From positions 30,834 through 94,833 of the forward strand of contig NZ_JNXE01000040.1 of NCBI RefSeq assembly GCF_000716605.1: a stretch of DNA of 64,000 nt. The letters are read 5' to 3'. This document shows positions 8,840 through 17,076 of this stretch, one piece after another (within the stretch, counting starts at the first letter, position 1; the number at the start of each line of letters is the position of its first letter). Source of the DNA: Streptomyces sp. NRRL F-525. GTDB taxonomy: Bacteria > Actinomycetota > Actinomycetes > Streptomycetales > Streptomycetaceae. Below the pieces are notes generated by a model. That model was not told the DNA's origin. It did no database searches and was given only the letters and a program-made list of their open reading frames with translations. The translations under genes and the position numbers were made by a program.

Positions 8840-9913
8840 ATGGGAGGCTCTGTTCATTGCGAGCCTGAAGTCGAGGAGAGTGAATCCTTGCGGTCCGACG
8901 CCAACATCGCGGGACCGATGACCGATCCGGTCCCCGGTCCCCGTACCGAGTCGATGGGGGAGGATGTTTCACGTGAAACACCGCCCCCTATGGACGACAC
9001 TCCCATCGGTCGTGCTGCCCAACTGGCGGTGGAAGCCCTAGGCCGTGCCGGCGAGGGTCTGCCACGTCCTGAGCAGACCCGCATCATGGTCGTCGCCAAC
9101 CAGAAGGGCGGGGTGGGCAAGACGACGACGACCGTCAATCTTGCCGCTTCGCTGGCACTGCACGGCGCCCGTGTTCTGGTGGTCGACCTCGACCCACAGG
9201 GCAATGCGTCCACAGCACTGGGGATCGACCACCACGCGGAAGTCCCTTCCATCTATGACGTGTTGGTCGACAGCAGGCCTCTCTCCGAAGTCGTGCAGCC
9301 GGTCCTCGATGTCGAGGGTCTCTTCTGTGCCCCTGCCACGATCGATCTCGCCGGTGCGGAGATCGAGCTGGTGTCCCTGGTGGCACGTGAGAGCAGACTG
9401 CAGCGGGCGATCCAGGCCTACGAGCAGCCGCTGGACTACATCCTCATCGACTGTCCGCCCTCGCTCGGCCTGCTGACGGTCAACGCGTTGGTCGCCGGCG
9501 CGGAGGTCCTCATCCCGATCCAGTGCGAGTACTACGCGCTGGAAGGCCTCGGACAGTTGCTGCGCAACGTCGACCTGGTTCGGGGGCACCTCAACCCCAA
9601 CCTGCATGTGTCGACCATCCTGCTCACCATGTACGACGGCCGGACGCGTCTCGCGTCCCAGGTCGCGGACGAGGTGCGCAGTCACTTCGGCGACGAGGTG
9701 CTGCGGACGAGCATTCCCCGCTCGGTCCGTATCTCCGAGGCGCCGAGTTATGGGCAGACGGTACTGACCTACGATCCCGGATCGAGCGGTGCCCTCTCCT
9801 ACTTTGAGGCAGCAAGGGAAATCGCGCTGAAGGGTGTGGGCGTCAGCTACGACGCACCGCATGCGCACATCGGCGCTCAGAGCGACCAGAGCATGGTGGA
9901 GGGCATCCAGTGA
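8840..9913 (+). CDS. parA: Chromosome-partitioning ATPase ParA
   Basis: Deviant Walker ATPase that positions ParB-oriC complexes; in Streptomyces it is needed for segregation during sporulation. The ATG at 8840 gives 357 residues, the length I recall for streptomycete ParA. TTG at 8890 with GAGGAG upstream is an alternative start. The first 85 residues are a weakly conserved leader. The deviant Walker [15 protein letters not shown] lies near residue 96, the A' motif [11 protein letters not shown] near 126 and Walker [13 protein letters not shown] near 205. A perfect parS at 8966-8979 lies inside the leader and is read as VSRET. The stop overlaps the parB start (GTGA). Confidence 0.95.
   Translation: MGGSVHCEPEVEESESLRSDANIAGPMTDPVPGPRTESMGEDVSRETPPPMDDTPIGRAAQLAVEALGRAGEGLPRPEQTRIMVVANQKGGVGKTTTTVNLAASLALHGARVLVVDLDPQGNASTALGIDHHAEVPSIYDVLVDSRPLSEVVQPVLDVEGLFCAPATIDLAGAEIELVSLVARESRLQRAIQAYEQPLDYILIDCPPSLGLLTVNALVAGAEVLIPIQCEYYALEGLGQLLRNVDLVRGHLNPNLHVSTILLTMYDGRTRLASQVADEVRSHFGDEVLRTSIPRSVRISEAPSYGQTVLTYDPGSSGALSYFEAAREIALKGVGVSYDAPHAHIGAQSDQSMVEGIQ
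8966..8979. promoter_or_regulatory. parS: parS site (perfect, inside parA)
   Basis: GTTTCACGTGAAAC with the full 16-bp TG...CA context, inside the non-catalytic leader of parA, where it encodes Val-Ser-Arg-Glu-Thr. Confidence 0.95.
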
Positions 9914-11001
9914 GCGAGCGACGGAGGGGTTTGGGCCGTGGGCTCGGCGCACTGATCCCCGCAGCCCCGACCGGGGAGAAGACGGTGGCTCCGGCTGCCA
10001 TGGGTTCCGCGTCCCCGACGGCTGTTCCGGTCATCACCGGCGACCGGGGAGTGGCCGCGGCGAAGGTCACCACGCTGCCGCCGGTCTCCTACGACATGGA
10101 GGAGCCGTCGTCGAACGGCGCTGTGGAGACGTTCGCGCCTCCCATCGGTGCCCACTTCGCCGAGCTGCCCCTCGACTCCATCACGCCGAACTCGCGCCAG
10201 CCGCGTGAGGTCTTCGACGAGGACGCGCTGCAAGAGCTCGTCACCTCCATCAAGGAGGTCGGCCTTCTCCAGCCCGTCGTCGTACGGCAGGTCGGCCCGA
10301 CGAGCTACGAGCTCATCATGGGCGAGCGGCGTTGGCGGGCCTGCCGTGAGGCTGGCCTGGAGGCGATCCCGGCGATCGTGCGGGCCACGGACGACGAGAA
10401 GCTTCTCCTGGACGCGCTCCTGGAGAACCTGCACCGCGCCCAGCTGAACCCGCTCGAAGAGGCGGCTGCGTACGACCAGTTGCTCAAGGACTTCAACTGC
10501 ACGCACGACCAGTTGGCGGACCGCATCGGGCGTTCGCGTCCGCAGGTCTCCAACACCCTGAGGCTGCTGAAGCTCTCGCCGTCGGTCCAGCGCCGTGTCG
10601 CCGCCGGAGTCCTCTCCGCCGGCCACGCCCGGGCGCTGCTCTCCGTGGACGACTCGGAGGAGCAGGACCGGCTGGCCCACCGGATCGTGGCAGAGGGGCT
10701 CTCGGTGCGGGCCGTCGAGGAGATCGTGACCCTGATGGGTTCGCGGCCCCAGACGGCTCAGCGTTCCAAGGGGCCGCGGGCCGGCGCCCTGGTCTCCCCG
10801 GCGCTGTCCGATCTCGCCACGCGCCTCTCGGATCGCTTCGAGACCCGGGTGAAGGTCGACCTGGGCCAGAAGAAGGGGAAGATCACTGTCGAGTTTGCCT
10901 CGATGGAGGACCTTGAGCGGATCCTCGGTTCGCTGGCTCCGGGTGAGGGGCCGGTCCTGCAGCGGAGTCTGCTGGATGACGACGCGGAGGACGAGGCCTG
11001 A
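9910..11001 (+). CDS. parB: Chromosome-partitioning protein ParB
   Basis: A 363-residue CTP-dependent clamp that loads at parS and spreads around oriC. It starts at GTG overlapping the parA stop. The N-terminus has [11 protein letters not shown], the ParA-contacting box. The ParB N domain (about residues 80-190) has [12 protein letters not shown] and the CTP-binding [13 protein letters not shown] near residue 137. The parS-reading helix-turn-helix [24 protein letters not shown] lies near residues 200-223. The C-terminal dimerisation domain ends in an acidic tail. A hairpin terminator at 11043-11085 closes the operon. Confidence 0.97.
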   Translation: MSERRRGLGRGLGALIPAAPTGEKTVAPAAMGSASPTAVPVITGDRGVAAAKVTTLPPVSYDMEEPSSNGAVETFAPPIGAHFAELPLDSITPNSRQPREVFDEDALQELVTSIKEVGLLQPVVVRQVGPTSYELIMGERRWRACREAGLEAIPAIVRATDDEKLLLDALLENLHRAQLNPLEEAAAYDQLLKDFNCTHDQLADRIGRSRPQVSNTLRLLKLSPSVQRRVAAGVLSAGHARALLSVDDSEEQDRLAHRIVAEGLSVRAVEEIVTLMGSRPQTAQRSKGPRAGALVSPALSDLATRLSDRFETRVKVDLGQKKGKITVEFASMEDLERILGSLAPGEGPVLQRSLLDDDAEDEA

Positions 11002-11042
11002 GCCGTCCGGCCGACGGCGGGGATTCTGTCCGTCCGACCAGC

Positions 11043-11085
11043 AGAGCGGGCCGTGTCCGGTGTGTACCGGAACGCGGCCCGCTCT
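11043..11085 (+). terminator. Terminator of the parAB operon
   Basis: AGAGCGGGCCG pairs perfectly with CGGCCCGCTCT, with a second inner stem around the loop, followed by TTTG. It begins 42 bases past the parB stop. Confidence 0.78.
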
Positions 11086-11098
11086 TTGCTTTCTGTCG

Positions 11099-11125
11099 GT
11101 ATCGATGCAATCGCATCATCGATAC
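11099..11125. promoter_or_regulatory. Operator-like inverted repeat upstream of the GNAT gene
   Basis: GTATCGATG and CATCGATAC form a perfect 9-bp inverted repeat separated by 9 bases. It is about 200 bases upstream of the GNAT start and just past the parB terminator. The inner heptamers GTATCGA/TCGATAC are the same as those in the PadR operator at 27482-27502, so regulation by that repressor or a relative is possible. No binding protein is known from the sequence alone. Confidence 0.4.
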
Positions 11126-11182
11126 GATGCGTTGGGGTATGGCGCATCCACCTGGCAGCACCTCTTAGGGGAGGCGGGGGCC

Positions 11183-11440
11183 ATGCGAACGGTGAGCCGC
11201 ACCGGACTGGTGAGCGCGGGTCTGGGCCTGGGGGCGGTCGGCGGGTTCGTCGGCAGTCTGCTCAGGGAACGCAGCGCTCTGACAGCCGCCCGTGACGCTG
11301 CGGGCGAAGGAAGCGAGGATCAGCCTTCATGGGGCGTCGGCTCGTACCGCTCACGCTGGACAACCTCCCGGACATTCCCAACCGTTGTCAGTCGTGCGTC
11401 TTCTGGGAGCTGGACCCCGTCAGAGGGCAAGCCGCGGTAA
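11183..11440 (+). CDS. Possible small membrane-anchored protein overlapping the GNAT start
   Basis: ATG preceded by GGAGGCGGGG gives an 85-codon reading frame. It begins MRTVSRTGLVSAGLGLGAVGGFVGSLLRE, a Gly/Leu-rich hydrophobic stretch like a membrane anchor. The first half (11183-11328) precedes the GNAT gene; the second half overlaps it in another frame and reads like shadow sequence (Arg/Ser/Thr-rich). Either a real short protein extends into the GNAT gene, or this is chance coding potential behind a good ribosome binding site. I do not recognise the product. Confidence 0.35.
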   Translation: MRTVSRTGLVSAGLGLGAVGGFVGSLLRERSALTAARDAAGEGSEDQPSWGVGSYRSRWTTSRTFPTVVSRASSGSWTPSEGKPR

Positions 11441-11946
11441 AGACGGACACGGCGGCCCTGGAGAAGGAAGCCTGGATCTCCGCCGTCCTCCTGGACTGGG
11501 GCTCCTGCGGGCGCGTCGTCTACGTCGATGACGTGCCAGTGGGCTTCGTCCTCTACGCACCCCCTGCCTATGTCCCCCGCTCGACGGCGTTTCCCACGAG
11601 CCCCGTCTCACCGGACGCCGTGCAACTGATGACGTCGTTCATCATGCCGGGCTACCAGGGGCAGGGACTGGGACGGGTCATGGTGCAGACAGTGGCCAAG
11701 GATCTGCTGCGGCGGGGCTTCAAAGCGATCGAGGCCTTCGGCGATGCCCGCGCGAAAGAGGCCGCCTGCGTCCTGCCCGCCGATCATCTGCTCGCTGTGG
11801 GCTTCAAGACGGTCCGTCAGCATCCCACCTATCCACGGCTGAGGCTGGAGCTGCGTACGACGCTCTCCTGGAAGGAAGACGTGGAGATGGCGCTCGACCG
11901 GTTGCTGGGAGCCGTGCAGAAGGAACCAGCGCTTCGACCGCTCTAA
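11329..11946 (+). CDS. GNAT-family N-acetyltransferase
   Basis: A 205-residue protein with the GNAT acetyl-CoA site in FIMPGYQGQGLGRVMVQTVAKDLLRRG (about residues 104-130; Q/RxxGxG/A form QGQGLG). The preceding strand GRVVYVDDVPVGFVLYAPPAY is the usual mid-domain beta strand. The N-terminus contains NRCQSCVFWEL; its CxxC pair hints at metal binding or a redox role. This position next to parB and trxA is conserved in Streptomyces, but the substrate is unknown. It is convergent with trxA, with a shared terminator between them. Confidence 0.85.
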   Translation: MGRRLVPLTLDNLPDIPNRCQSCVFWELDPVRGQAAVKTDTAALEKEAWISAVLLDWGSCGRVVYVDDVPVGFVLYAPPAYVPRSTAFPTSPVSPDAVQLMTSFIMPGYQGQGLGRVMVQTVAKDLLRRGFKAIEAFGDARAKEAACVLPADHLLAVGFKTVRQHPTYPRLRLELRTTLSWKEDVEMALDRLLGAVQKEPALRPL

Positions 11947-11950
11947 AGCG

Positions 11951-11980
11951 AAGGGGCCGACTCCGGAGAGTCGGCCCCTT
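11951..11980. terminator. Bidirectional terminator between the GNAT gene and trxA
   Basis: Perfect 13-bp stem AAGGGGCCGACTC with loop CGGA, ending in CCCCTT. It sits between convergent genes, followed on the plus strand by two parS sites. Confidence 0.85.
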
Positions 11981-11983
11981 CAT

Positions 11984-11997
11984 GTTTCACGTGAAAC
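11984..11997. promoter_or_regulatory. parS: parS site (perfect)
   Basis: GTTTCACGTGAAAC in the convergent GNAT-trxA gap, the first of a close pair (17 bp start to start). Confidence 0.95.
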
Positions 11998-12000
11998 ACG

Positions 12001-12014
12001 GTTTCACGTGAAAC
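12001..12014. promoter_or_regulatory. parS: parS site (perfect)
   Basis: GTTTCACGTGAAAC, second of the pair, ending one base before the trxA stop codon. Confidence 0.95.
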
Positions 12015-12015
12015 A

Positions 12016-12351
12016 TCACTTCGCGGCGATGAACTCGTCGAGGTCGCGAAGGATCGCGGCCTTCGGCTTGGCGCCGACGATGGTCTTGGCGACCTCGCCG
12101 CCCTGGTAGACGTTCAGGGTCGGGATGGACATGACGCCGTACCGGGCGGCCGTAGCCGGGTTCTCGTCGATGTTGAGCTTGACGATCTCGATCTGGTCGC
12201 CGTGTTCGGCCGCGATGGCTTCGAGGGACGGAGCGATCTGGCGGCACGGGCCGCACCAGGAAGCCCAGAAGTCCACCAGGACGGGCTTGTCGCTCTTGAG
12301 GACGTCCTCGTCGAAGGAATCGTCGGTCACATTCTTCAGAGTGCCGGCCAC
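12016..12351 (-). CDS. trxA: Thioredoxin
   Basis: A 111-residue cytoplasmic disulfide reductase with the classic active site FWASWCGPCRQIAP (near residues 28-41) and the cis-proline segment MSIPTLNVYQGG. The GTG start is preceded by AAGGAG. It follows trxB by 42 bases on the same strand with no terminator between, forming trxBA, and should be driven by the sigma-R promoter upstream of trxB. TrxA is reduced by TrxB and supplies electrons to ribonucleotide reductase and repair enzymes. Confidence 0.97.
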   Translation of the reverse strand: MAGTLKNVTDDSFDEDVLKSDKPVLVDFWASWCGPCRQIAPSLEAIAAEHGDQIEIVKLNIDENPATAARYGVMSIPTLNVYQGGEVAKTIVGAKPKAAILRDLDEFIAAK

Positions 12352-12393
12352 GGCGGGCTCCTTAACTTGATCGTGCGGTGGGGAGGATGGGGG

Positions 12394-13362
12394 TCAGACG
12401 GTGGTCTTCGCGGGCTCCGCCTGCTCCTTGTCCGCGAGGGCGGCAAGGAAGTGCTCGGTGTCCAGAGCGGCGGAGCAGCCGGTACCGGCTGCGGTGATCG
12501 CCTGGCGGTAGGTGTGGTCGACGACGTCACCGGCGCCGAAGACACCGGTCAGGTTGGTGCGAGTCGAGGGCGCCTCGACCTTCAGGTAGCCCTCCCCGTC
12601 CAGGTCGAGCTGGCCCTTGAAGAGCTCCGTGCGGGGGTCGTGGCCGATCGCGATGAACAGGCCCGTCACCGCCAGGTCCGAGAGTTCCCCGGTCTTCAGG
12701 TTGCGCAGCTTGAGGCCGGCGAGCTTGGGGTCGCCCTCGATCTCGGCGACCTCGCTGTCCCAGACGAACTTGATCTTCGGGTCGGCGAAGGCGCGCTCCT
12801 GCATCGCCTTGGAGGCGCGCAGGCTGTCCCGGCGGTGGACGATCGTCACGGACTTGGCGAAGCGGGAGAGGAAGGTCGCCTCCTCCATCGCCGTGTCGCC
12901 GCCGCCGATGACGGCGATGTCCTGGTCCTTGAAGAAGAACCCGTCACAGGTGGCACACCAGGAGACACCCCGGCCGGACAGCGCGTCCTCGTTCCGCAGG
13001 CCCAGCTTGCGGTGCTGAGAGCCGGTGGTGACGATGACGGCCTTCGCCCGGTGCACGGTGCCCGAGGTGTCCGTGACGGTCTTGACCTCACCGGTCAGGT
13101 CGACGGAGACCACGTCGTCCGGGATCAGCTCAGCGCCGAAGCGCTCGGCCTGGGCGCGCATGTTGTCCATGAGCTCGGGGCCCATGACGCCGTCCTGGAA
13201 GCCCGGGAAGTTCTCGACCTCGGTGGTGTTCATCAGCGCGCCACCAGCGGTGACGGCACCTTCGAACACCAGCGGCTTCAGCGACGCGCGCGCGGTGTAG
13301 AGCGCCGCCGTGTAGCCGGCGGGCCCGGAGCCGATGATGATCACGTTTCGGACGTCGCTCAC
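12394..13362 (-). CDS. trxB: Thioredoxin reductase (NADPH)
   Basis: A 322-residue flavoenzyme that passes electrons from NADPH to thioredoxin. The FAD-binding motif [19 protein letters not shown] is near residue 8, the redox-active disulfide [10 protein letters not shown] near residue 135, and the NADPH-binding [13 protein letters not shown] just after it. The C-terminal FAD motif reads [24 protein letters not shown]. It starts with GTG, and a sigma-R-type promoter lies 73-98 bases upstream. It forms an operon with trxA. In Streptomyces this operon is a classic disulfide-stress target. Confidence 0.97.
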   Translation of the reverse strand: MSDVRNVIIIGSGPAGYTAALYTARASLKPLVFEGAVTAGGALMNTTEVENFPGFQDGVMGPELMDNMRAQAERFGAELIPDDVVSVDLTGEVKTVTDTSGTVHRAKAVIVTTGSQHRKLGLRNEDALSGRGVSWCATCDGFFFKDQDIAVIGGGDTAMEEATFLSRFAKSVTIVHRRDSLRASKAMQERAFADPKIKFVWDSEVAEIEGDPKLAGLKLRNLKTGELSDLAVTGLFIAIGHDPRTELFKGQLDLDGEGYLKVEAPSTRTNLTGVFGAGDVVDHTYRQAITAAGTGCSAALDTEHFLAALADKEQAEPAKTTV

Positions 13363-13434
13363 GGCTTGGTTCCTCGTCTCTGGACTGCGTCAGTACGACC
13401 GGCGGGAGCCCCTGTCAGAGCCTCCACACCACCC

Positions 13435-13460
13435 AACGGATCCTACGGGGCCAGCATTCC
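13435..13460 (-). promoter_or_regulatory. Sigma-R (disulfide-stress) promoter of trxBA
   Basis: On the minus strand GGAAT is followed by exactly 18 bases and GTT, the sigma-R consensus (GGAAT-N18-GTT). It faces trxB. In Streptomyces coelicolor, trxBA is known to be transcribed from such a promoter, controlled by the redox-sensing anti-sigma RsrA. Confidence 0.85.
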
Positions 13461-13533
13461 CGCTGTGTCCGGGCACACGGAGACAGCACGCGGCAGGGAA
13501 TCGCCACGGTGGGTGGAGCGTAGAAGTCCGGAG

Positions 13534-14496
13534 TCAGGAATGCGGGAACGACCGGGTCAGAAGGACCTTGCCAGGAGTGGATGTCTGGCGGCTCACGCAG
13601 GCCGCGTCGACGACGTAGGCCGTGACGCGGCTGTTGTCGGAAGCGTCGGGGAGCACCACGAGATAGGCGGCGGTCCCGTTGTAGGTGCCCTTCTTGAAAG
13701 CGAGGACATCGGTGTTGCCACGGTCGACGCCCTGCCGGATGCAGTCCGGGATGGAGCCGGACGGTTCGATCAGGGTCTTGGGAGTCTTGGTGGAAGACTC
13801 CGCGCCGCCGGGGTCGGACGCGACGTTCCAGGGCTTCTGACTGTTGGCGCCCTGACTCGTGGACGACTTGGTGGAGAGGAGACCCGAGACCTCGCTCTCC
13901 AGCTTCCCCTTGGAGAAGGTGTCCGCAGAGCTGGTCGCGTTCCCCTGAGCGGTGTCGGACGACGTGTGGTCGCCCAGCGACTGGATGAACAGAGAGCCGG
14001 CTCCCAGTACGGCCGCGGTGAACACGGCTCCCAGGACGATCCGCCCGCGACGTCCGCCGCGAGTCCGCTCCTTGCGTTCCTTACGATCCTTGCGTCCGGG
14101 ACCGGTCGCTGCGTGTCCGTGTCCTGACGGGCGGTCCGACGTCAGCGATGTTTCACGTGAAACATGCGCCTCGCTGTCCTCGTCCGATGTGGCTCGGGAC
14201 GCGCTCACCAATGTTGGCGCGGCCAGGGCCTCGGGGGCGGTGGAGCCCAGCAGCGCCTCCGCCGCGAGGGCTGCGTCGATACGGCCCGCGACCTCGGCGG
14301 GCATACGCGGCGGGCCGGGCATGCTGCCCAGCAGACCCCGGATCTCCTCTAGCGAGTCGTGGACGTCCGCACAGAGTTCGCACTCGTCCAGATGCCGTCG
14401 TACCTCGGCTCCCCTGGACGGCGGGAGAAGGCCCTCGGTGAGGTCGGAGATCTCCGCGACGTCCGGGTGCCCGGCCGTGTCTGTCGTGGATGTCAC
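13534..14496 (-). CDS. Anti-sigma factor, zinc-finger type, partner of the adjacent ECF sigma factor
   Basis: A 320-residue protein. Near the N-terminus HLDECELC is the His-x3-Cys-x2-Cys zinc-binding anti-sigma motif. A basic linker (RKDRKERKERTRGG) precedes one membrane segment (IVLGAVFTAAVLGAGSLFI, about residues 151-169), and a 150-residue Ser/Thr-rich extracytoplasmic domain follows. It would hold the upstream sigma factor at the membrane until an envelope signal arrives. Its GTG overlaps the sigma stop by 4 bases, so synthesis is coupled. A perfect parS (14150-14163) lies in the linker between finger and membrane segment, read as VSRET. Confidence 0.82.
   Translation of the reverse strand: MTSTTDTAGHPDVAEISDLTEGLLPPSRGAEVRRHLDECELCADVHDSLEEIRGLLGSMPGPPRMPAEVAGRIDAALAAEALLGSTAPEALAAPTLVSASRATSDEDSEAHVSRETSLTSDRPSGHGHAATGPGRKDRKERKERTRGGRRGRIVLGAVFTAAVLGAGSLFIQSLGDHTSSDTAQGNATSSADTFSKGKLESEVSGLLSTKSSTSQGANSQKPWNVASDPGGAESSTKTPKTLIEPSGSIPDCIRQGVDRGNTDVLAFKKGTYNGTAAYLVVLPDASDNSRVTAYVVDAACVSRQTSTPGKVLLTRSFPHS
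14150..14163. promoter_or_regulatory. parS: parS site (perfect, inside the anti-sigma gene)
   Basis: GTTTCACGTGAAAC inside a coding sequence, translated as Val-Ser-Arg-Glu-Thr in a linker between the zinc finger and the membrane segment. Confidence 0.95.
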
Positions 14497-15218
14497 GCTC
14501 GCCCACCTCCGCCCTTCACAGCAGCTGAATCGCTCGGCCCTGCATCCTTGGGACCTCCGTCGCGAGGTCCCGCTGCCGGTGGGACGGATGTCCCCTGCGC
14601 CCGGTTCCGTCCAGCGCCCGGTTCCTTGCCGTCACCGGCTCTTTCCGGCCGTAGATGGGTGAGCAGCGGCAGCAGTCTGGCTCTTCCGCGGGCGCAGCGG
14701 CTCTTCACCGTGCCGGTCGGCACATCGAGCATGCGGGCGGCCTCCGCGACGGGGTAGCCCTGCATGTCCACGAGGACGAGGGCGGCGCGCTGGTCGGGCG
14801 GGAGGGTGCCCAGGGCTTCCAGCAGTTGGCGGTGCAGGTCGTTGCGCTCCGCGGGAGCCGAGGCCGACTCGTGCGGTTCCAGGAGCTGTTCCAGGCGCTC
14901 CGTGTCGTCGACCGGAGACGTCTTCCTGGAGGCCGCCTTGCGGGCGCGGTCCAGACAGGCGTTCACCGTGATGCGGTGCAGCCAGGTCGTGACGGCCGAC
15001 TGGCCGCGGAAGGTGTGGGCGGCCCGGTAGGCGGAGACAAGGGCGTCCTGGACCGCGTCAGCGGCCTCCTCGCGGTCTCCCAGCGTGCGCAGGGCCACGG
15101 CCCAGAGCCGGTCCCGGTGCCGCCGTACGAGCTCACCGAAGGCGTCCGGGTCGCCTTCGACATGGCGGGCGAGCAGATCCTGATCGCTCGTTCCGTCGTA
15201 TCCGGCGCCTTCCGCCAT
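14493..15218 (-). CDS. sigM: ECF (extracytoplasmic function) RNA polymerase sigma factor, SigM-type
   Basis: A 241-residue group 4 sigma factor. Sigma region 2 spans about residues 20-90 (DPDAFGELVRRHRDRLWAVA, then EEAADAVQDALVSAYRAAHTF and VTTWLHRITVNACLD); region 4 spans about 128-185 (LPPDQRAALVLVDMQGYPVAEAARMLDVPTGTVKSRCARGRARL). The Pro/Gly/Ala-rich 50-residue tail is atypical for ECF factors. GGGGGAG precedes the ATG. It overlaps the anti-sigma gene by 4 bases, the classic sigma/anti-sigma arrangement. The symbol follows common annotation at this locus; another unlinked Streptomyces sigma factor also carries the name SigM. Confidence 0.9.
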   Translation of the reverse strand: MAEGAGYDGTSDQDLLARHVEGDPDAFGELVRRHRDRLWAVALRTLGDREEAADAVQDALVSAYRAAHTFRGQSAVTTWLHRITVNACLDRARKAASRKTSPVDDTERLEQLLEPHESASAPAERNDLHRQLLEALGTLPPDQRAALVLVDMQGYPVAEAARMLDVPTGTVKSRCARGRARLLPLLTHLRPERAGDGKEPGAGRNRAQGTSVPPAAGPRDGGPKDAGPSDSAAVKGGGGRA

Positions 15219-15245
15219 CGGACCCCCTCCCCCTCCGGTGAGACG

Positions 15246-16958
15246 TCAGCCCGTGAACTTCACGTCGGTGATGGCCTGCTTGTAGCCGGCGTCGCTGTAC
15301 TGGTCGCTGTCCGCGTGCGGCAGAGCGGTGAGCCAGACAAGAACGTACCGGCTCCTCACGTGTTTGGTGACCTTCACCGTGGCACTGGTACCGGTCGTCG
15401 TGACGGTGCCGAGTTGTGTCATGGAGTCAAGCGAGGAGGGCGACAGCGAGTTGGTCGCGTAGAGCTTCACCGTCGTGTGATCGCCGCCGTAGTAGAGCCC
15501 TATGGTCGCCGTGGAGACGTCCTGGACCGAACCGAGGTCGTAGACGATGCCCACGCCCGGCTTGTACGGCGCGAGCACCGGGCCCCCTATGAAGCTGGAG
15601 GTCCTCCAGTACGTGGACTTGTCGCCGTCGTAGGTCTTGTCGACGTCGTTCGGGTGCTGGGCGTCGCCCTTCGCCACGAACTCCTTGGCGCCCTGGATCG
15701 CGAACGTCTTGACCGGCTTGGTCTTGTCGCCGCTCTTGTCGTTCCCGTCCGTCGTCTGGGTCTGCTTGGTGTCCTCGGACTTGTTGCCCTGGTCCATGAG
15801 GGCGTCCGCGAGCTGCCAGCTGCCCAGGCCCAGTGCGGCGATCAGCAGCGCGGACACGGCCCACTTGAGGGCCTTGCCGGTGCGGCTCTGCAGCGGGGGC
15901 GGCGGGGTCGGCAGAACCTGGGTGGCACCGGGCGGCGACGGACGGCCGTACGTGCCCTGCTGGTACGTCGTGCGCTGGTACTCGGGCGGTGCGGTGAACG
16001 AGGGCTCCGGCGGGCGGATGCGGGGCATCTCGCCGATCGCCTTCACCAGTTCCTCCGGCGTGGTGCACGCCGACTCGTGCCGGGAGGCCGTAGCACCGTC
16101 GTTGGCGAGCGCGCGCATGGCGAGCTCCGACAGACCGCGGTGGACACCGGCGCGCACCTGGTCGGGGGCGATGAGACCGACGCCCTTGGGCAGCCCGGAC
16201 AGGCCGTAGGCGTCGCTCTCGTACGGCCAGCGCTGGGTGAGCGCCGCGTACAGCAGGGCGCCGATCGCCTCCGTGTCCGTGCGCTGCGGGGTGTCCGAAC
16301 TGATGCCGCGCAGCGCGGCGTTGACGGCAAGGCCGCGGATGCGCCACTGGCCGGACGAGGTGCGCAGCACCGCGTTCGGGTTCAGGCGCAGATGGGCGAG
16401 GCCCTCGCGGTGCGCGGCGGCCATGGCCGAGGCGATCTGACTGACCATCTGGTAGGCGTCGTGCACCTCCAGCGGGCCGGGGGCCAGAAGCGCCGTCAGT
16501 TCCGTGGCGTCGGGCAGCCATTCGTGGACGACGTAGACGAGGTCGTTCTCCTCCACGGCGTCCAGGACCTGGACGAAGCGTGGATCGCCCAGCAGCGCCG
16601 AGGAACGGGCCGCGGCCAGCACGGAACGTGCCCGCGCATGGTCCGCGGGCAGGATGTGGACGCCGACGGCACGGCGGAGTTTCTCGTCCACCGCGCGCCA
16701 ACTGCTGAAGCCGTCCAGACGGGTGACGCACTCTTCGAGGCGATAGCGTCTGGCGAGCTTGTGACCGCTGTGCAGTTCGGGAGGCGAGGCCTTCTCGGTT
16801 TCCTCGATCCCGCCGCTCCCCTGTGCCTTGTCGCTCTCCGTGTCCCGCTCCGGGTTCTGGGCCACCCCGTCGGCCGTGGCCTGGTCCGCCTTGGCGGTCA
16901 GCGGCTCGTCGCCGCTGTTGTCTGCCACGTCGACGGCAGCCGTGCTCCGTTCCGCCAC
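15246..16958 (-). CDS. Membrane-anchored pseudokinase with a discoidin-like extracellular domain, linked to MurJ
   Basis: 570 residues from GTG at 16958 (GGAG upstream); an ATG at 17018 is less likely. Residues about 70-310 resemble a Ser/Thr protein kinase fold but lack catalytic residues: the HRD loop reads HLRLNPNAVL, no DFG is recognisable, and the ATP-site lysine appears replaced (RRAVGVHIL). A Pro-rich segment, one membrane helix (ALKWAVSALLIAALGLGSWQLA) and a C-terminal beta-rich domain of about 150 residues similar to F5/8-type C modules follow. It lies 118 bases after murJ on the same strand. Mycobacterial MviN has a comparable pseudokinase fused to MurJ that recruits an FHA protein after phosphorylation, so a regulatory role in lipid II export is inferred. 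Confidence 0.82.
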   Translation of the reverse strand: MAERSTAAVDVADNSGDEPLTAKADQATADGVAQNPERDTESDKAQGSGGIEETEKASPPELHSGHKLARRYRLEECVTRLDGFSSWRAVDEKLRRAVGVHILPADHARARSVLAAARSSALLGDPRFVQVLDAVEENDLVYVVHEWLPDATELTALLAPGPLEVHDAYQMVSQIASAMAAAHREGLAHLRLNPNAVLRTSSGQWRIRGLAVNAALRGISSDTPQRTDTEAIGALLYAALTQRWPYESDAYGLSGLPKGVGLIAPDQVRAGVHRGLSELAMRALANDGATASRHESACTTPEELVKAIGEMPRIRPPEPSFTAPPEYQRTTYQQGTYGRPSPPGATQVLPTPPPPLQSRTGKALKWAVSALLIAALGLGSWQLADALMDQGNKSEDTKQTQTTDGNDKSGDKTKPVKTFAIQGAKEFVAKGDAQHPNDVDKTYDGDKSTYWRTSSFIGGPVLAPYKPGVGIVYDLGSVQDVSTATIGLYYGGDHTTVKLYATNSLSPSSLDSMTQLGTVTTTGTSATVKVTKHVRSRYVLVWLTALPHADSDQYSDAGYKQAITDVKFTG

Positions 16959-17076
16959 CGTCGCTCCTGCCTCCCCATCCGTTGCACGCTGTCCGACGCC
17001 GAAACCAATTGTGCCCACAGTCTGCCGCTATGCACGACACACAGCGGCGGACGATGGTTGTGCGTGTGCCCCCGCC

